DNA of 64,000 bases from Hermodice carunculata (lineage: Eukaryota; Annelida; Polychaeta; Eunicida; Amphinomidae): NCBI GenBank assembly GCA_964020975.1, contig OZ026625.1, forward strand, positions 35,237,917-35,301,916, in the 5' to 3' direction. The position numbers and the translations under genes are program-made. Positions within the stretch are counted from its first letter, which is position 1. Each line of letters opens with the position of its first letter. Of the stretch, positions 25,001-40,000 are shown piece by piece. The notes beneath the pieces are model-generated. The model saw only the letters and a program-made list of their open reading frames with translations, was not told the origin of the DNA and did no database searches.

Positions 25001-28000
25001 GGGGAAGTAGATGTGATTGATATCACGCCAGAGAGGGTGACCAGTCTGAAGGAGACGTTGAACCAAACTCGCAGCATGCTGGGCCAGCTGGCTGTGTCCC
25101 TGTCTCTTGACGGTGAGTACTCTTGCATGGCAGTTCGGCTGGGTTGAGCAATAACAATCGGGGACATATTCACTTGCCTGCTAAACACACCAGGTGCAGT
25201 GTTTACCTGTTGTCCCTTTTACCTGTATCTATTAACCTGCGATCGCTATTACTTGTGGTCCCTGTTTACCTGTTGACATTGTTTACCTGTTTACCTTATT
25301 TAGCTGTGGTCCCTATTTTTTTCCTGTACAGTAGTCCCTATTTTGTGAGGTGACCCAAGGGCAAACCCAAAACTGGCCTCTCAAGATAGGCGGCCTTTCA
25401 TTAGAGGTACAATAACATGGAAAAAATAGCAGCAGGGACCTGCCAAAAGTGGTCTTTCAAGCCAGGTGGCCTCTCATTGGAGTGACCTCTCAAGACAGAC
25501 CACTGTAGTCCCTGTTTATCTGTAGTCCCTATTTGTTAATACATGGGTCAGTCCTCTTTGTTGGCATGTTTAACAGTAAGACTAGCAGGGTATGATATGT
25601 CATTTATTTTTGTCTCGCCAGCATAAGCTGTTGGCGAGACTAAGCAGTCACTTTCCGTTTGTCCGTCTGTCCATCCGACCGTCCGTCAACAAAAAACTTC
25701 GGAGTAGCTTAAATTACACTGGCGAGACATTCATGCCCCCAGGCATGACTGTGGTCTTATCGGTGAAAATAAACTGGAGCATGATTCCCACCTTTGCAGC
25801 ACAGTTAACCTTTTCCCTCTTAAACCGACCAAAAGCAACTGGTGGACAAATGTCATCTGCTTTAACCCATTCCTGTTCAGTATGACTGAGTCAATAGCTT
25901 CCTTTGGTGCAGGGTGGGCATAATGCGCCTAACCCATGCCAAGGAAAGCTATTGACGTAGGGCGTGCCATTATGAATGGTGTTGCATACAAATCTCAGCA
26001 AAAATGTTTTCTAGTAGCGAGCAATTTAAGTCAAACATCAATGCAGATGACAATTTACATCCAGGTGCTTTTGGGAGATTTGAGCGGGAAAGGGTTAATG
26101 TTTTTGACTAATTTTAAATTAAACTTATTGACTGTTATCACCAAAAATAAAGCTAATGTGGGACAAGAACTGCATAATTAGCCCCATTTACTTCAAAACA
26201 CCCAAACTCACACAGTTTAAACACTAAAAATTGTCTGAAGAAAATCTTGGAAGTTCATAGTGAGAGCGTTAATCATAATTGTTAAGTTATAGTAGCTTCA
26301 TAGGTTTTGTGTGATTGTTAGTGGACTTGGAGGACTGGTAACCAAGGGTTGCTAGGCTGCACATTTCATAAATGAACTGCTGGGCAGGTGTACAAGATAC
26401 TGGGGAATACCTGAGGACCAGAAATGGAGGGAGAATGATCAGCATCCATGAGCATTAATTGTCTCTGCCACCGATCATGGCCCTGCTTGTCAAATATCAT
26501 TGGCTCCAGTGTTTTTTGCTAATTTCAAGAGAAATGAAAATAATTTGAATGATAGTTGTAGATGAGAACTTTGGAGATAACATGTCTCAGATCCACAGGT
26601 TCTCTTGGTGTTGGTTTGGCACTTAGCACCCAACCCGCACCAAGGAAAGCTGTTCACGCAAACTTAGTTTTAATTCATGGGGGGGGGGGGGGGGGGGGGG
26701 GCGGAGAGTTAAAGCCATTGCGTCATTGTTTTTCAGTTGCCTGTTTAAAAAAAAATGTTGCACTGGTTATCAGTTTTGTCCAAGGTAACATGGCCCTATC
26801 ACTAGTTTGGAGTCACGTGTTCGCTGGTCCACTCGCTGTTTCAAGCAGTGGCTATTGTGCGCCATTTGACTGTTACATAGTACAGCTGTCCTTGTCTTGA
26901 GATATCGTTGATGAAAGATCATCCTGTCTTGGAAGACTGCAGAGCACTTTCTGTGTTGTTACATGTACCTCTTGTGACGACCATCTTCTGATTGAGTACA
27001 CAAAATTGATAATGGCTTTGGGATGTCTGGATGAAGCTCTGTAGGTTTTTTCCTCCAAGCATCCATTTTATAGAAATGGGAAGGTTGCTTTGTGGCCTTA
27101 ATTTTCTTGTTACAGATTTTGAGGCAGTAGTTGAAACATTTAATTTATTTGTGAATGTTTTGTCTTTGACTTCAATTAAGTTGCCCAACATTAAAATTGT
27201 GATGGGCAAGGGATGTATGTAACATGAGCATAAAAGCAAAGGAGTTTGTTGGCATATCCCCCTCCCACCCATCAGTGGTCACAGATCATGCCATGCAAGG
27301 TCGGTGGCTATCCAGCACAATAAATGATGCAGTGGATGCTTTACCAGCTCATTTACATTGTTATGCAACTATAGTGAGGGTGTATAATGAATTACGACTG
27401 TGTCTTTGTTGAAAGTCTGGATCAATACTTCTGTTATGGAGCCCTATTACTTCACTCAGCAACATGTTGTGTGTACATGATACAGTGGCCCCTCCCTTTT
27501 GTGTCAAGAACAGCACGTGAAATCGAGGAGGCACTTTTTTACTACTCAGCCCATAAGGCTAGAGGGGTATTGTCGTCACCTACGCATCTGTCCGTCCATA
27601 CCTTGTTGACACCATCTCTCCAAAAATACTCACTTTACAGAGACCAAATTTTTATCACAGGGGGTCATTGAGGTGCTTCAGGTGCCTATTGAAAAGTGGG
27701 TCACTAGGTCTCATATTTAGGTCATAGTACTACATTGCATGAAAAATGGCGTTAACACAATATCTAAAAAAATATTGAATGTAGTTTGATCAATTATTTA
27801 TGACAGTTTGTCCTAAGGATGCCCCAGATGCCTATTGAAAACTAAATCACTGGGTCACATTTAGGTTACAGTGCTGCGTTGAAGAAAAATAGCCTTGCCA
27901 TGATATCTGTGCTCATTGCATTTGCACCAAAACTTTGTCATGAGGTCAAACAGAAGTAACCTTGACCTACCGGAGGGGTATTGTTGTCACCAACGCGTCC

Positions 28001-31000
28001 GTCCTGGCCGAGGGTTTGCGGTCACTGATCGGCTTCTAGTTAAATCTAGGATTGGAAATCTGTAATTGTCATGTCTGCTGAGTACACCAGAGTTGTTTGT
28101 TCTATGTAACTCATAAGTCGGGGTTTGAATTAGTCACTTGCTCAGAGTCCTAGGGCAAACTCAGATGCATTCGGGCAAGTTCATTTTAAGTTATGGTTTC
28201 GGGCAAGTTAGAATTTGACATTTAAAGAGAGAGAGAGAGAAAAAAAGAAAAATCATTTATTCATGGGATCTACAGTGCCAGAAGATTCCCTCCCAGCATG
28301 CACTGTTTGTAAACAATCCATGCAGGGCAAGCGGGATATTCATTGTGAAGCTATAAATTATCATGTATGATTTTTACCCTCACCTCATAAAGTGCTGGAG
28401 GGTATTGTCCCCTGCATCGTCCATCTGTCTGTCTTGTCAAAGCTACCGCAATAATTAAAAAAATATTCACTATAGCTGTACCAAATATTTGTCACTGAAG
28501 GATCTTATGATGGACCAAGTTCCTATCAAAAATCAGCTTCCTCTGAGTATTTTTGACCATTTTATGAAACTTTTAATGTATATAGGTGAAGGCTGTCTGA
28601 GCGGCGTCAACCCTGACAACTTTACTGCAATATCTCAAAAGATAATGACTGCAGCTTTACCAAATTTTTATCAGAGAAGTATCTTATGATGGACCAGGTT
28701 CCTATTCAAAACAAACTTCCTCTGATTATTTATTAACTTTCTATGAAACTTTAAAATATTTATCTTCAATGCTGTTTGAGTGGTGAGCAAGGGAACGATG
28801 TTACCATAATATCTCAACAAGGATCCAACGCAGCTCCACCAAATTTTTTATGAGAGATGCACATTGTAGTGGGCCACATTCCTATTGACAACCTGCTTCC
28901 TCTGATTATTTTCAAACTTGTTATAAAACTGTATTAATTTGATGGCCGTCCGAGTGACCCACAGTACAGTGGTCTCTGTCACTAGAACTTACCCCAAGAA
29001 CACATCCAAAATTGCTCTTTCATTTCATAGACAGCTATATGGAAATTGTATGTAAAGTGTTCTACTGCAAAGTCTCCAAAAAGAAAAAAAATGCAAAATT
29101 GAGGAAAAAAAGATTGTGGGCGCTGAGCGTAATCCGTTCTCTGAACACTATATTTAAGTATTGAGAACAACCAATCTGGTTGTACAATTTATTTTATTCC
29201 AATGTCTAGTTACTTATTTTATTATTTCCAGAAGGTGATGATGTTTGAGGACTTTAAACTTTGAATGATTTATAGAGAATTGTATGTTTTAGTGTGGCCT
29301 GTGACACAAATATATTATATAGCTCCAACATATTTTTAATTGGAGTTGAAATGGTGGGACAAGGTCATGTCTCTTCGGGCCATTTGGGTACATGTCGAAC
29401 TTGCCCTCAGGGCAAGTTACAAAAAAATTATAATTCTAACCTTGTAAGTATATTTTTGTCAAAATTTACTGGCATTTTGAACAGTAACAGAAAAAGCAAA
29501 ATTGATGCCAAAAAAGGGGGGTGTGTGTGTGTGTGTGAAAATTTGATGCATTTTAACATGCAGAATGGTCATGCATTACTGGACAGGCATTCAATTTATC
29601 TTGGGATTTAATTTCATAAGTGTGACAAAAATGACATGAAATAATAAGCAAAATGTAAAATTCTTATAAAGATATTGCTTTTATGTATTGTATGGGATGG
29701 TAAATTCACAAGATCAAGCATCTGCAGAAAAAAAAAGTAAAATCAAGTACCCAGCAAAATTAAATGTTTGTACAGCGTAGTTGCTTGAGGAAAGTTTGGA
29801 TGGATCATAGTGGAATTTGGAATGTTCTGTAACCTTTGAGTTCTTGAAGTCGTAAGTTACAGCATGCATGCTATCCCCAGGTGTTACTGTCAGTTGATGA
29901 ATAAGTGATGCATTTGTGCATGTAGGAAGTCATGGAAGAGATTGGACAATTCTATTCCCTTTCGTTGAATGATGGCATACATGATAAATCATGCCCAGGC
30001 ACACGCATATATTATCGTGCCCAGAGATCAGAGAGGCGGCCATGTGGAACATAGTAAATTGTCCTGCATCAAAACTGCAAACCGAGAAGTCTGCTGATGC
30101 AAATATTATATGTCCATTGATATTTAAAATTAATTTTGTGCTTTTATGGATATGGATATAAAAAATAAGAATTCCTGTCGCCATTCATTTGTGACAGGAG
30201 CACTGAATAATGTAAATTTGACAGTGTTGGCTGACAGAATTTGTACAGCTATGTACATGACTGTGTACTCTGCTGAAAGATCCAGAGAAATCCTCACTGA
30301 ATAATTCATGTATGTTGCTGGTTCACAAACGTTAAAATGAAATTATCCTTAGAATCTCCAATTAAGACCACCTCTGGAGAGAGACCATTATTGTATTAAA
30401 ATCACCAGTTTACAGTCCTTAATTATATCCCCTATTACGACCACCTTTGTCAGTCCTTAGGTGATCCTAATAGGGAGATATCACTGTGTTGACTGTTTGA
30501 TCCTATTAAACATTTACCTGCTTAGCAGACCTGGAACCCTGGACTGCTGGACTAGGACCCTGGACAGGCCACCAGACATGTACAAAAATGGACAGAGAGG
30601 CAACTGAGCAGGCAAATTAAACATGCAGTGTTGCCAACCTTCCCAGATTATCCAGAAGGCGTCCAAAATTTTTTACTGCAAATTCTTGAAAAATTATGGA
30701 TTTTGGCCAATTTTTAGTCACTTATCTGAATTTCATCAACATTTTCCTTATCAATCTCCCTGAATTATATTTTCCATCTCCCTGATTTTAAGTTTGGCTG
30801 GTTGTCACCAATGAACATGTGAAAGTATAGAAATTGCATTATTGATTTTTTAAAAAAATTTAAGTAATGTCACTTTTAGGAGGACATGTTTGCGCCAAAA
30901 GTTAATGGCTGCACATCTGTTACAGCATTTCTGCCCATGCTTCCCAGTCTTGTTAACTTTGGCTGTGCACTGTAAATACAAAAGCAGATTTCACACTATT

Positions 31001-34000
31001 CATTGTATTTGTGTCTTTTTGTCCAAAACCACTTCCTAGTAGTCATTACCCTATTCCACAGTCCTAACTCTTTAGACTCATGTAGACTACCTGTTATGGT
31101 GTTTAGCTGTACCAGGTGATAATGTCCTGAAATGCAACTACAGTGTTACCTGCTGTACATGACCACCTCTTCCACCAAGATTAAGTGGTCACATACAACA
31201 GGTGGTCTTTCACCACAGGTAACTTTAAAGAGAAGTTGACTCCTACCGCCACAGAAAAGTGGCTTTGAACAGCAGGTGGTCTGTCATGGCAGTGGTCACA
31301 TACAGCAGGTACCACTGTATTTTGATCTTGTAAAGGCTGTATTAACTCATTCCATACCATGGTGACAGGTCTTGATCAGTAGTTCTGGCACTGCCCAGCA
31401 AGTCATGCTGCAGCTGCCCTTGTGGCAGCTGCAGCATGACTTGCCAGGCAGTGCCAGAACTACTGACTTAAGACTATAGGCATGTTGGTACTTGAATGAA
31501 AGCTCTTTTCATGAAGAATTTAAATATGCAATTGTCATCTTAAATCTAGGCAAATATACGGAAAGATTTGGGACTGGTATGGAATATGTTAAACACACAG
31601 AGACGGCACAGAGGATCTGCCAAACAGAGCCAGACTGAGCTTCCTTTTATTGAGGAAGTCAGGCCACTGCGGCAATACCAACAGCCACTTCATGGTATGG
31701 AGCCAGCTTTGAAGAGAACTAATTAATCTGTTAGAAGTCCTTCAGCTAGTAGCCTTGTCCCATATACATCATGTAACATGATAAATTATAATGTACAATG
31801 TAGTTGCATCATAAAGTTGACATTTATTGGAAAGTAATCCAGATATCATACACAGTAGTCATAGCAATACATATTTCAAGGGCACGTTAATGCCGATGAA
31901 AAATTGTGAACAGCCAGTCATCACACTGTCACATTTCATTCGTTCTGAGGGAGTTTAAATGTTTAACCCTGGGCATGCCCATCGACTGCTTTTTTTCTTA
32001 ATATTAGATTTGAATAACTTTTGTGTCATGGGATATAAGGGACCAGAATTCCAGAGAAGTGAAACTTTCCTTCAATTTTTAGCAAGGCAATTAGAAAGTA
32101 AGTTGTTCGCTGAAATAAAAAGTCACAAATGTGTATCTATTTGTATCAGTGTATGGGTTTACAATGGTCTGTGTTGTATGATCTGGGTGATAGATCATTG
32201 GATAATTAAGATTCCATGACGACACGGTGTGTGTGTGTAAACAAATGTGCCTGGTGTGGCTTGATACAGGTCTGTCTGCATGACATATTGGTTTCCATGG
32301 TTACAAAAACAGTCACAAACAAAGTACACACACATTAAATTTCCCAAGAATTTAAGTGTTTTTGCATAGCTTACAAACTGCAGGGAGAAAATTAAATTGA
32401 CTTGGTGCATCTGATGGATATTTTCATCATAAATAAAAATAGACCATTGACATCATAGATTTCCCAAAACAAGTAGTGTTAGCAAGTAGGGTATTTGTAT
32501 TCTTATTAAAGTTGGATCCAGTAGAGTGGATATTGATGAGTTAATGTTGTACGCTACCCAAGGGGGAGCACAGTGAATGCACATGTTGAAGGGTGACATC
32601 CACTGGGGGCATCCCGGCCGCATTGAGTCAAACCCAAAGTGTACAGTACATGTAATTTGTTTATGTGGATGCCACAGTATTTCTGTGCATTGGGGTGCAA
32701 GTGAGCTTTTGTGGGCATTCGTAGTCGATGGAGAGTCTGGCATCATTCATTATTGTGTGTGGAGGGAGACTGTTGTGTTAGGGGCATTCATGAATTTAAA
32801 CAAGGTCTTGACCAGGTGGACGTCCTTGATAACAGATCAGCGTGTTGCATCAAATGCAATGTTTGAAGGATTTTCGCTGGATACTGCCCATGACGATCAT
32901 TATTACGTTTATTACAAAACTGACGATAGGTGGAATTTGAGAGCACAGCGGCCTTGAATTAGTGTACCTTGTGCATGACATAACTGGGAATACTTCATCT
33001 TTCTGTTGGACATATCAGTGGAAAGATTTTTGCAAGCAGGACAAGACGTGTGTAGCGAATGCTAGAAATGTGTGTAGGTTTGTTTGATACATGTCTGGGC
33101 TTCTGTGCATGGTTAACCCAATGACACACAGTCACAGCACTATGGACCTGATCTGCACAATCCTGAGTGCCTTTATGAGGTGTAGATAAGAAGTGCCAGG
33201 ACATTGGTGTCAGTGGGAGGCTTAATGCCCGGATACCACTGCCCCACTAATCCTTATGGCCACATTTGAACTTTGACCTCTGCCGGCAGACATACCTACA
33301 ACAAACACATGCTATATAACTATAATACGTCAATATCTCTCAAACGGTTGCCTGGAGCTCTTAAAAAGTCACGTTAATTTGATGAGGCTATTTAGACTGG
33401 TTGGCAGGAGACTGTGAGAATCCTGCATTGCGTTGCCCGGGGACAGTGTAAGTACATACATGCTGGGAGGACAATGGAGTATTTGTTGACATCTTACCTG
33501 TCAGGACCTGTCTTAAAGGCCAGGAAGTTACCTAAGTTACAGGAAGCGGAGAAAACAGACACATGTACAGGTAGGAAGTTGGGATCTGTACTTGGAAACT
33601 TGGAAGCACACCCCTGTTTGCCCACATTACTGTGTTGCTTTAATACTTGCTGAACTGACACGGTTGTGTTCCAGGGATAAGATGGGCCTTGCAATGATCG
33701 CAGTTTGTATTTCAATACAGGGCATTCAAAAAAGCTGCAGTGCTGCTTTGAGCATTGGCCAGCATCAGGAATTACCCGGATATGTAGGGCAAACCCCAGT
33801 ATCCAACACGGCAAAAATTGTTTCTCGTGCAAAACTGGGATCTTTGACAAATTGACCATTTGAAAAGTGCATTGTCATGTTAGTCATGTTTTCAAAACAC
33901 ACTGAGCTTGACGCAAGGAGTCGTCCTGTTTACAATCACTGTTCTCTAGTCCCGCAAATGTCAGTGGCTGATTGTCACCTGTTACCTAGCAAAAGGGTCA

Positions 34001-37000
34001 AGGAAATAAAGATGCCGGCCCTGTATTGTTGAACGTTCTAGGAAATGGGTCTACATCAGTGCATTATGTGGGTGTGTTGTCCTGATGGAGCTTCAGGGTT
34101 AACCCTCTCCTGCCCTAAATCACCCAAAAGTACCTGATTGTAAATTGTCTTTTTGAAGTTGTTACTCACTTCTTTCATTAGTAGAAAACAATTTTTGTGT
34201 AGAATTGTAATTAAGATGTATCAAGATAGGATGTGGGGATCAACAACTTTCCTCCGTACAGATTAGGCTCTTTACACCCAACCTGCACCAAGGAAAGCTG
34301 TTGACTCAGTGTTATTTAAATCAGGAAAGGGTTAACATGTTATTGGACATGTGTATCAAATAAATATTTTCTACTTGTAAACAAGAGCTTAGTCAACAAG
34401 TGTTGTGGATATTTTAGTGGCTGTGCCTGTATTTAAATGCATTCAAATGTTATCGTGCATTATTTACAGTAGCATAGTATCAACATGATAAAAACTGTGG
34501 ATGAGATTACATATTAATTCATTGTACATGGCCCTGTGCAAAGAGCCACGGAGACCTTGGAATGAAGTTCACAGAAGTGAACCACTCAATTCTTTGGTGT
34601 CATATATTTATGGGACCAAAAAAAAAAAAATGGACAGAGGTAAATAAATAATAAAAACTTCCCCGCTGACCATATTTTCTGTACCATTTACAATAGAATC
34701 AAGACTGAATAGGAAAATGAAATTACTAACGAATATCTAGATTTTTTAGATGATTTAAATTCCATTTTTAGCTCAGCTGACTCGTCAGTCAGCTGAGCTT
34801 ATGTTGTGGTCCTCCGTCCATTGTCTATCTTTGAGAGGACCGGTTTAAAACCACCAGTTGCCTTTTCTGGGTGACTACCTGTCGTAAGTCAGGAGTGAAA
34901 TTTGTTTCTTCACATTGGTATTGGAAGATGAATGTTGATGCTTTGGTAACTCTGGAATCTCTTTGCTGTCATTGTTGGGTTTGATATTTATGAATATGGG
35001 TCATGTTTTTCTACTTAAGTGTATCATAGTAGAGACGTCCGTCTGTAGAACTTCAATTGTTTAGTGAGGGACTTGTAGAAGTCTGCTCCTTGCATTTGAT
35101 ACTCTATAACAGTGATTCAATTACTTAACTTATTAATTAGATCAAGGAGCCTGTAGTGGGGACCACTATAGGCTCCTTGATTAGATAATATTCCAGATTC
35201 ATATTTATCACAAAAACGATATAGGCCTACTTTCTACTTTCTACTTTTGCTATAAACTCAACTGACGAACTAGTCAGAAGAACCAAAATAGTGATAGGCC
35301 TACCAATTCTCCTTTATCTTTTGCAGAAGTAATAAAATTCGGATTTTGAGTGGTTGGGCCTGTACATATTGGAAACACTATTAATAGTCTTTGTTTAATG
35401 AAAAATATTTCAAAGGTTGAGAGGACTGGTTTAAAACCACCAGTTGCCTTTTGTGGGTGACTGCCTGTCTCAAGTCAGGAGTAAAATTTGTTTCTTCACA
35501 TTGGTATTGGAAGATAAATGTTGATGCTTTGGTAACTCTGGAATCTCTTTGCTGTCCTTGTTGGGTTTGATATTTATGAATATGGGTCATGTTTTTCTAC
35601 ATAAGTGTATCATAGTAGAGATGTCCGTCATCTGTCGTCCGTCATCTGTCGTCCGTCATCTGTCGTCCGTCATCAACAATTCACATTTTTGACTTCTTCT
35701 CCAAACCGTCAGCCAGATTCACTTCAAACTTGTTGGGGATGTGCCTTGAGTGGATCTCGACCAAGATTATACAAATGGTCATGCTCCAGTGATTTTTGGA
35801 TTTTTTTATAAATCATTTTGTTCTTTTTGGGGGCAAGTCTTAAAAAATCTTCTCAGAAACCACTCACCCAATTGCTTTGATAACACACAGGGACACTCCC
35901 AGGGATTCCTAGTTCTGAATTTGTTCACCAAATTGCACTGCGTTTTTTTTTTTCTAATTTTTAATGATTTTTTTTGTGTGTTTTTGCAATTTTTGACTTC
36001 TCCAGATCCGTCACTCAGATTTACCTGAAACTTGGTGGACATGTTCCTTGTGGAAGGGTCAAACAAAATTGTTCACTAGGTGCACTGCTGTGGATTCCTG
36101 ATTTTTAATGATTTTTTCAATTCGGGTACTTATCAGTCAATGCAGCTTTCCTGTTGATTACTATGTAAGTCAATGGGCATTCTAATGCTGATTCACTTTT
36201 TTGACTTCTTCTCAAAAAAAACCGTCATCCAGATTGACTTCAAACTTGGTGACAATGTACCTTGGGTGGGTTTCTACCAGGTTTGTTCAAGTGATCACAT
36301 TCCAGTGATTTTTGGATTTTTAATGAATTTTTTGTTGTTGTTTTTTTGACAAATCTTACAAAACCTTTTTCTCCACAACTGCTCACCCAATTTCTTTGAT
36401 ATTACATAAGAACACTCCTAGGGACTCGTAGTTTTTAATTTGTTCACCAGGTGGTGCTGCAATTTTTAAAAAAATTATGAATTTTTGTGTGTTTTCGTAA
36501 CTTGCCACTTCTTCTCCAGAACGTCTCTCAGATTAAGTTGAAACTTTCTGGATATATTCTTCAGGAAAGGGTCAAGGAAAGATGTTCATTAGGTAGCACT
36601 GCTGTGGATTCCTGATTTCAAACAATTTTTTTTTTTTTTCAATTCGGGTACTTATCGGTAAGTGCACCTTTTCTATTGCTTACCATGCAAGTCAGTGGGC
36701 ATTCTAATGAACTCTAATGGTAATTCACATTTTGGACTTCTCTGAAGAAACTGTCAACTTCCAGATATTATGTGAAGGAATAATACCAAAAAATGTAGTA
36801 GTTACCACGGCTGCATCAACAAACATACCTAAGTGCTGTTTGTGATGTGGGCTTGGTTTAGATAGGCTTACAACATAGACATACATGTATATTTGAAGGC
36901 AAGTGTACTTGCATGGACTGTAGAAAAAAGGCAGGCTGTAAACTTCAGAGGAACCCAGCAGGTAAATTGTATATCATCAGCTAGTTGTATTTGAAGTACA

Positions 37001-40000
37001 TTTATGTTATAATGCATAATTATAACTTTGATAGAACCAGACTCAATGGATAAAGTCAGTGGCCATTTTGTGGATTATGGAGCACTAACTTTCAATACAG
37101 TGTTTGAGTTTCCTGTGTCCTTAACTGTTTCAGTGCCAAGTGTGACTAAAATCGAAGTACTTAGGTAGACTGCTGTTAATTATAATAAGGCTGCTAGATT
37201 CATGCTCCTTGTTAAAAGACCTTTCATTCAAGTACCAGCAGGCCTGAAGTTGCATAGAATACAATACTCTGGGTCAAGAGCTTACCTCGGTGCACTTTGG
37301 GTACAGTGCCCAAAGTGCACAGAGGAAAGCTGTTGACTCAGTCCAAAATATGGCACCCAAAGAGTGAAAGCTTGCCATCAATGCCAGACACTTGTACAAT
37401 GTATGCAATGGTTCTGATGCTGCGGCACCAACTGCCTTGCCTCCAAAGCAGACCAAGCTTCGTATAACCTCTACAAGTGGAATGAAGGAAACCCTGAGAG
37501 AGGCCTTTATACTGTAAATTGTTTTATTTTGGCATCAATAAATTTTCACAGTTTTTTGTATTTTTGATATTTCACTGCAGTTTTGATTTCACTCTTTTCA
37601 ACATAATTCTTATTCACACAATGTTAAATTACTATTTCACTGTGTTTTTATTTTCACAGTTTTGTGCCATCAGCAAAATAAGTGCAAATAAGAGTACAGC
37701 GAAATGAAAGCAATTTACAGTAGCATGCATGTGGCTGCCCTCAGTAAACACAGTCTAGACAGGTAGCATAACTGTCCTTGTTAATCATGAAATATCATCA
37801 AAATGTTTATTAGCTCATTAATATGAATAATAAAATAAAATTGGCTTAGTAGCTTTTTAGCTGTGCTGGCCATAGGTTGCAGAGCTTGTGCAATCACGCT
37901 TGTCTGTCCACAATCTTTTGCTTGTGGATGTGATTGAGTCCACAGTTTTTAAGTTAGTGCTACATGTATAACTAACTGTCAGGACTTAACAAGTGTTTAA
38001 AAATTTAGGTCAAGTCCGATATTGGTGGTGCCACCTATAGTATTATGTAATATATGGGCCAAGATGCTAAAAATTTGAGAATGCTATTTTTTTAAATGTT
38101 TTGAATAAATCATTCGGAAACTTGGCAGGAATGTCAATTGGGCTTTTGTCTCAGCACACATTGGGCGCAATGCACCCAATGCACTCTGAGAAAAGCTGTT
38201 GACCTGGGATATTCTGTCTGGCACTGTAGGCATACTGGTACTTGAATGAAAGGTCTTTTTATGAGGAATACGAATCTGGCATCCTTATGATAATTCAGAC
38301 TAGTTTTACTCAAGTAGATGGACTTTAGATGTGATTGGCACTGAAAGAGTTAAAAGGCACATGAAACAACAGTTACACAAACGATCCAACATGAGTATAG
38401 GCCTATGCTTGACAATGACATTCATGGCTGGCGGTGGCAGGCAAAAGTGTCATATGCTATGAGCTGCAACTCCCTGCACTTGCTGATCCAGTGTATACCT
38501 CAGCACCACCTAGTGAGTGAATCCCATATCAGGCCAGTTGACAATGTGCTGTGCAGCAGTTGACAGTGGAAATGGTCAACTGATTCAACCAAAAGTAATC
38601 AGAAGCCTGGATTGTTATCTGAGTTATAAATATAACAAAAAGTGGGGACAATATCATAATTTGTCATTCATAGACATGTGGTGTAAAATAATTTTAATCA
38701 AACAATCTTGCATTCATTCCCTAAGAGTGGACCCAACTACAGCTACTGTACTTATCTGTTTGTTTGCTGGTTTATGTATATATGTTTATTGTACAAAATT
38801 CACCGCATGATTTAAATTTGCAGGATGACTCGATCGTGGGCACACGGCACAAGTTGTTGCTTTGTCCTGCATCATATGACTTCACAAAACAAAAGCTGAT
38901 TAAGGCTTTACTCAAGGTCCTAGATCTATAACTCCAGTTTCTTATGCAGGTTCTGATGATGACCACCAGGAGGCAGACGACGTGGACCTGGACACACAGA
39001 GGGAGAAGGCAGCCCTGGAAGCTCAGCTGCAGGAGGCTACCTCCCAGATACATCAGATGAAACAACAGTTGGACCAGGCCACACAGGGCAGGTAAGACAG
39101 CTACAGCCCTGGCTGAAAACATAAAGAATAAAAAAATAAGAATAAAAAAGTAGTTGTGAGCTGGGTGGCACTAGCCATTAATTGATGAGCCATATGCTGA
39201 TAGAGGTGATGTTTGGCTAAAGAAAGTTATCAGCTTTTAGCCAAATTGGCTATTGTAAATGATTTTCAACTTATCAAGTGTGGATTTAAACTTTGCGCAT
39301 CATTACCAAATATATGTTTGTTGCGGGGATAGTACAGACATGTTTTGGCTGATAGCACACAGGTTTGGCTGAAATGTTTTAGTCATTTCAGCCAAATTCA
39401 GTACAATAGTAAACTTAGCAAGCGTGATTATCGGTGAGAGCATTCTTCATGATCGCGAGATATGTTTGGGGCTAGGAGAATCACTCTTTAAGCAGGACAC
39501 AGGCCTGCTTCAAGAGTAATCCCTCCGCACATGTCCATAGTTCCAGAGAATATAAGGGTCTGGGTCAACAGCTTTTGATTTAACTCTTTGAGTGCCAAGT
39601 TTTGGCCTAAGTCAACAGCTTTTCTTGGTACGTGCTGAGGAAAGCTGTTGACTCAGTCCAGAGCTTGATGCTTAAAGACTTAAGGCAGATGTCACAGGGT
39701 CACTTCAACTGAGGAAAAGAACATTTCTTCCAGCATGATTCAGTTAAGGAAAGAAAGATTTCAGGCAGCTGAGGATATTCTGTTTTGTGTATGCTGTTTT
39801 AAACACTCTTGCTGTCAGTGGGCATAAAGTGTGTGTTGAGTGGTACAATCCAGTGCAATAAAAAAAGAATAATTTTGCTGTTGTCTGTAAGTAAGCAAGG
39901 AAGCAGTTTCCAGTGGCCTAAATTATAAATTTGGACAAGTCCAGTGTCAAAATAACTATGTAATCTACAAGAAAATATGCCTGTCTCAGACAAATCAATA

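Noticed and set aside
24694-25188. Minus-strand 164-residue frame
   Set aside because: It overlaps exon 12 in antisense; exon 12 joins in frame with exons 11 and 13 and has clear coiled-coil character.
32577-32957. 126-residue frame as an intronic gene
   Set aside because: No recognised family, no splice sites in phase, no promoter or polyA context; a frame this long is expected by chance in this much intron.
35626-35674. CRISPR-like array
   Set aside because: The 15-base units are head-to-tail without spacers, in an animal intron; a simple tandem repeat.
38772-39122. Minus-strand 116-residue hydrophobic frame
   Set aside because: It overlaps exon 13 in antisense; the hydrophobicity comes from the complement of Gln/Glu/Asp codons.
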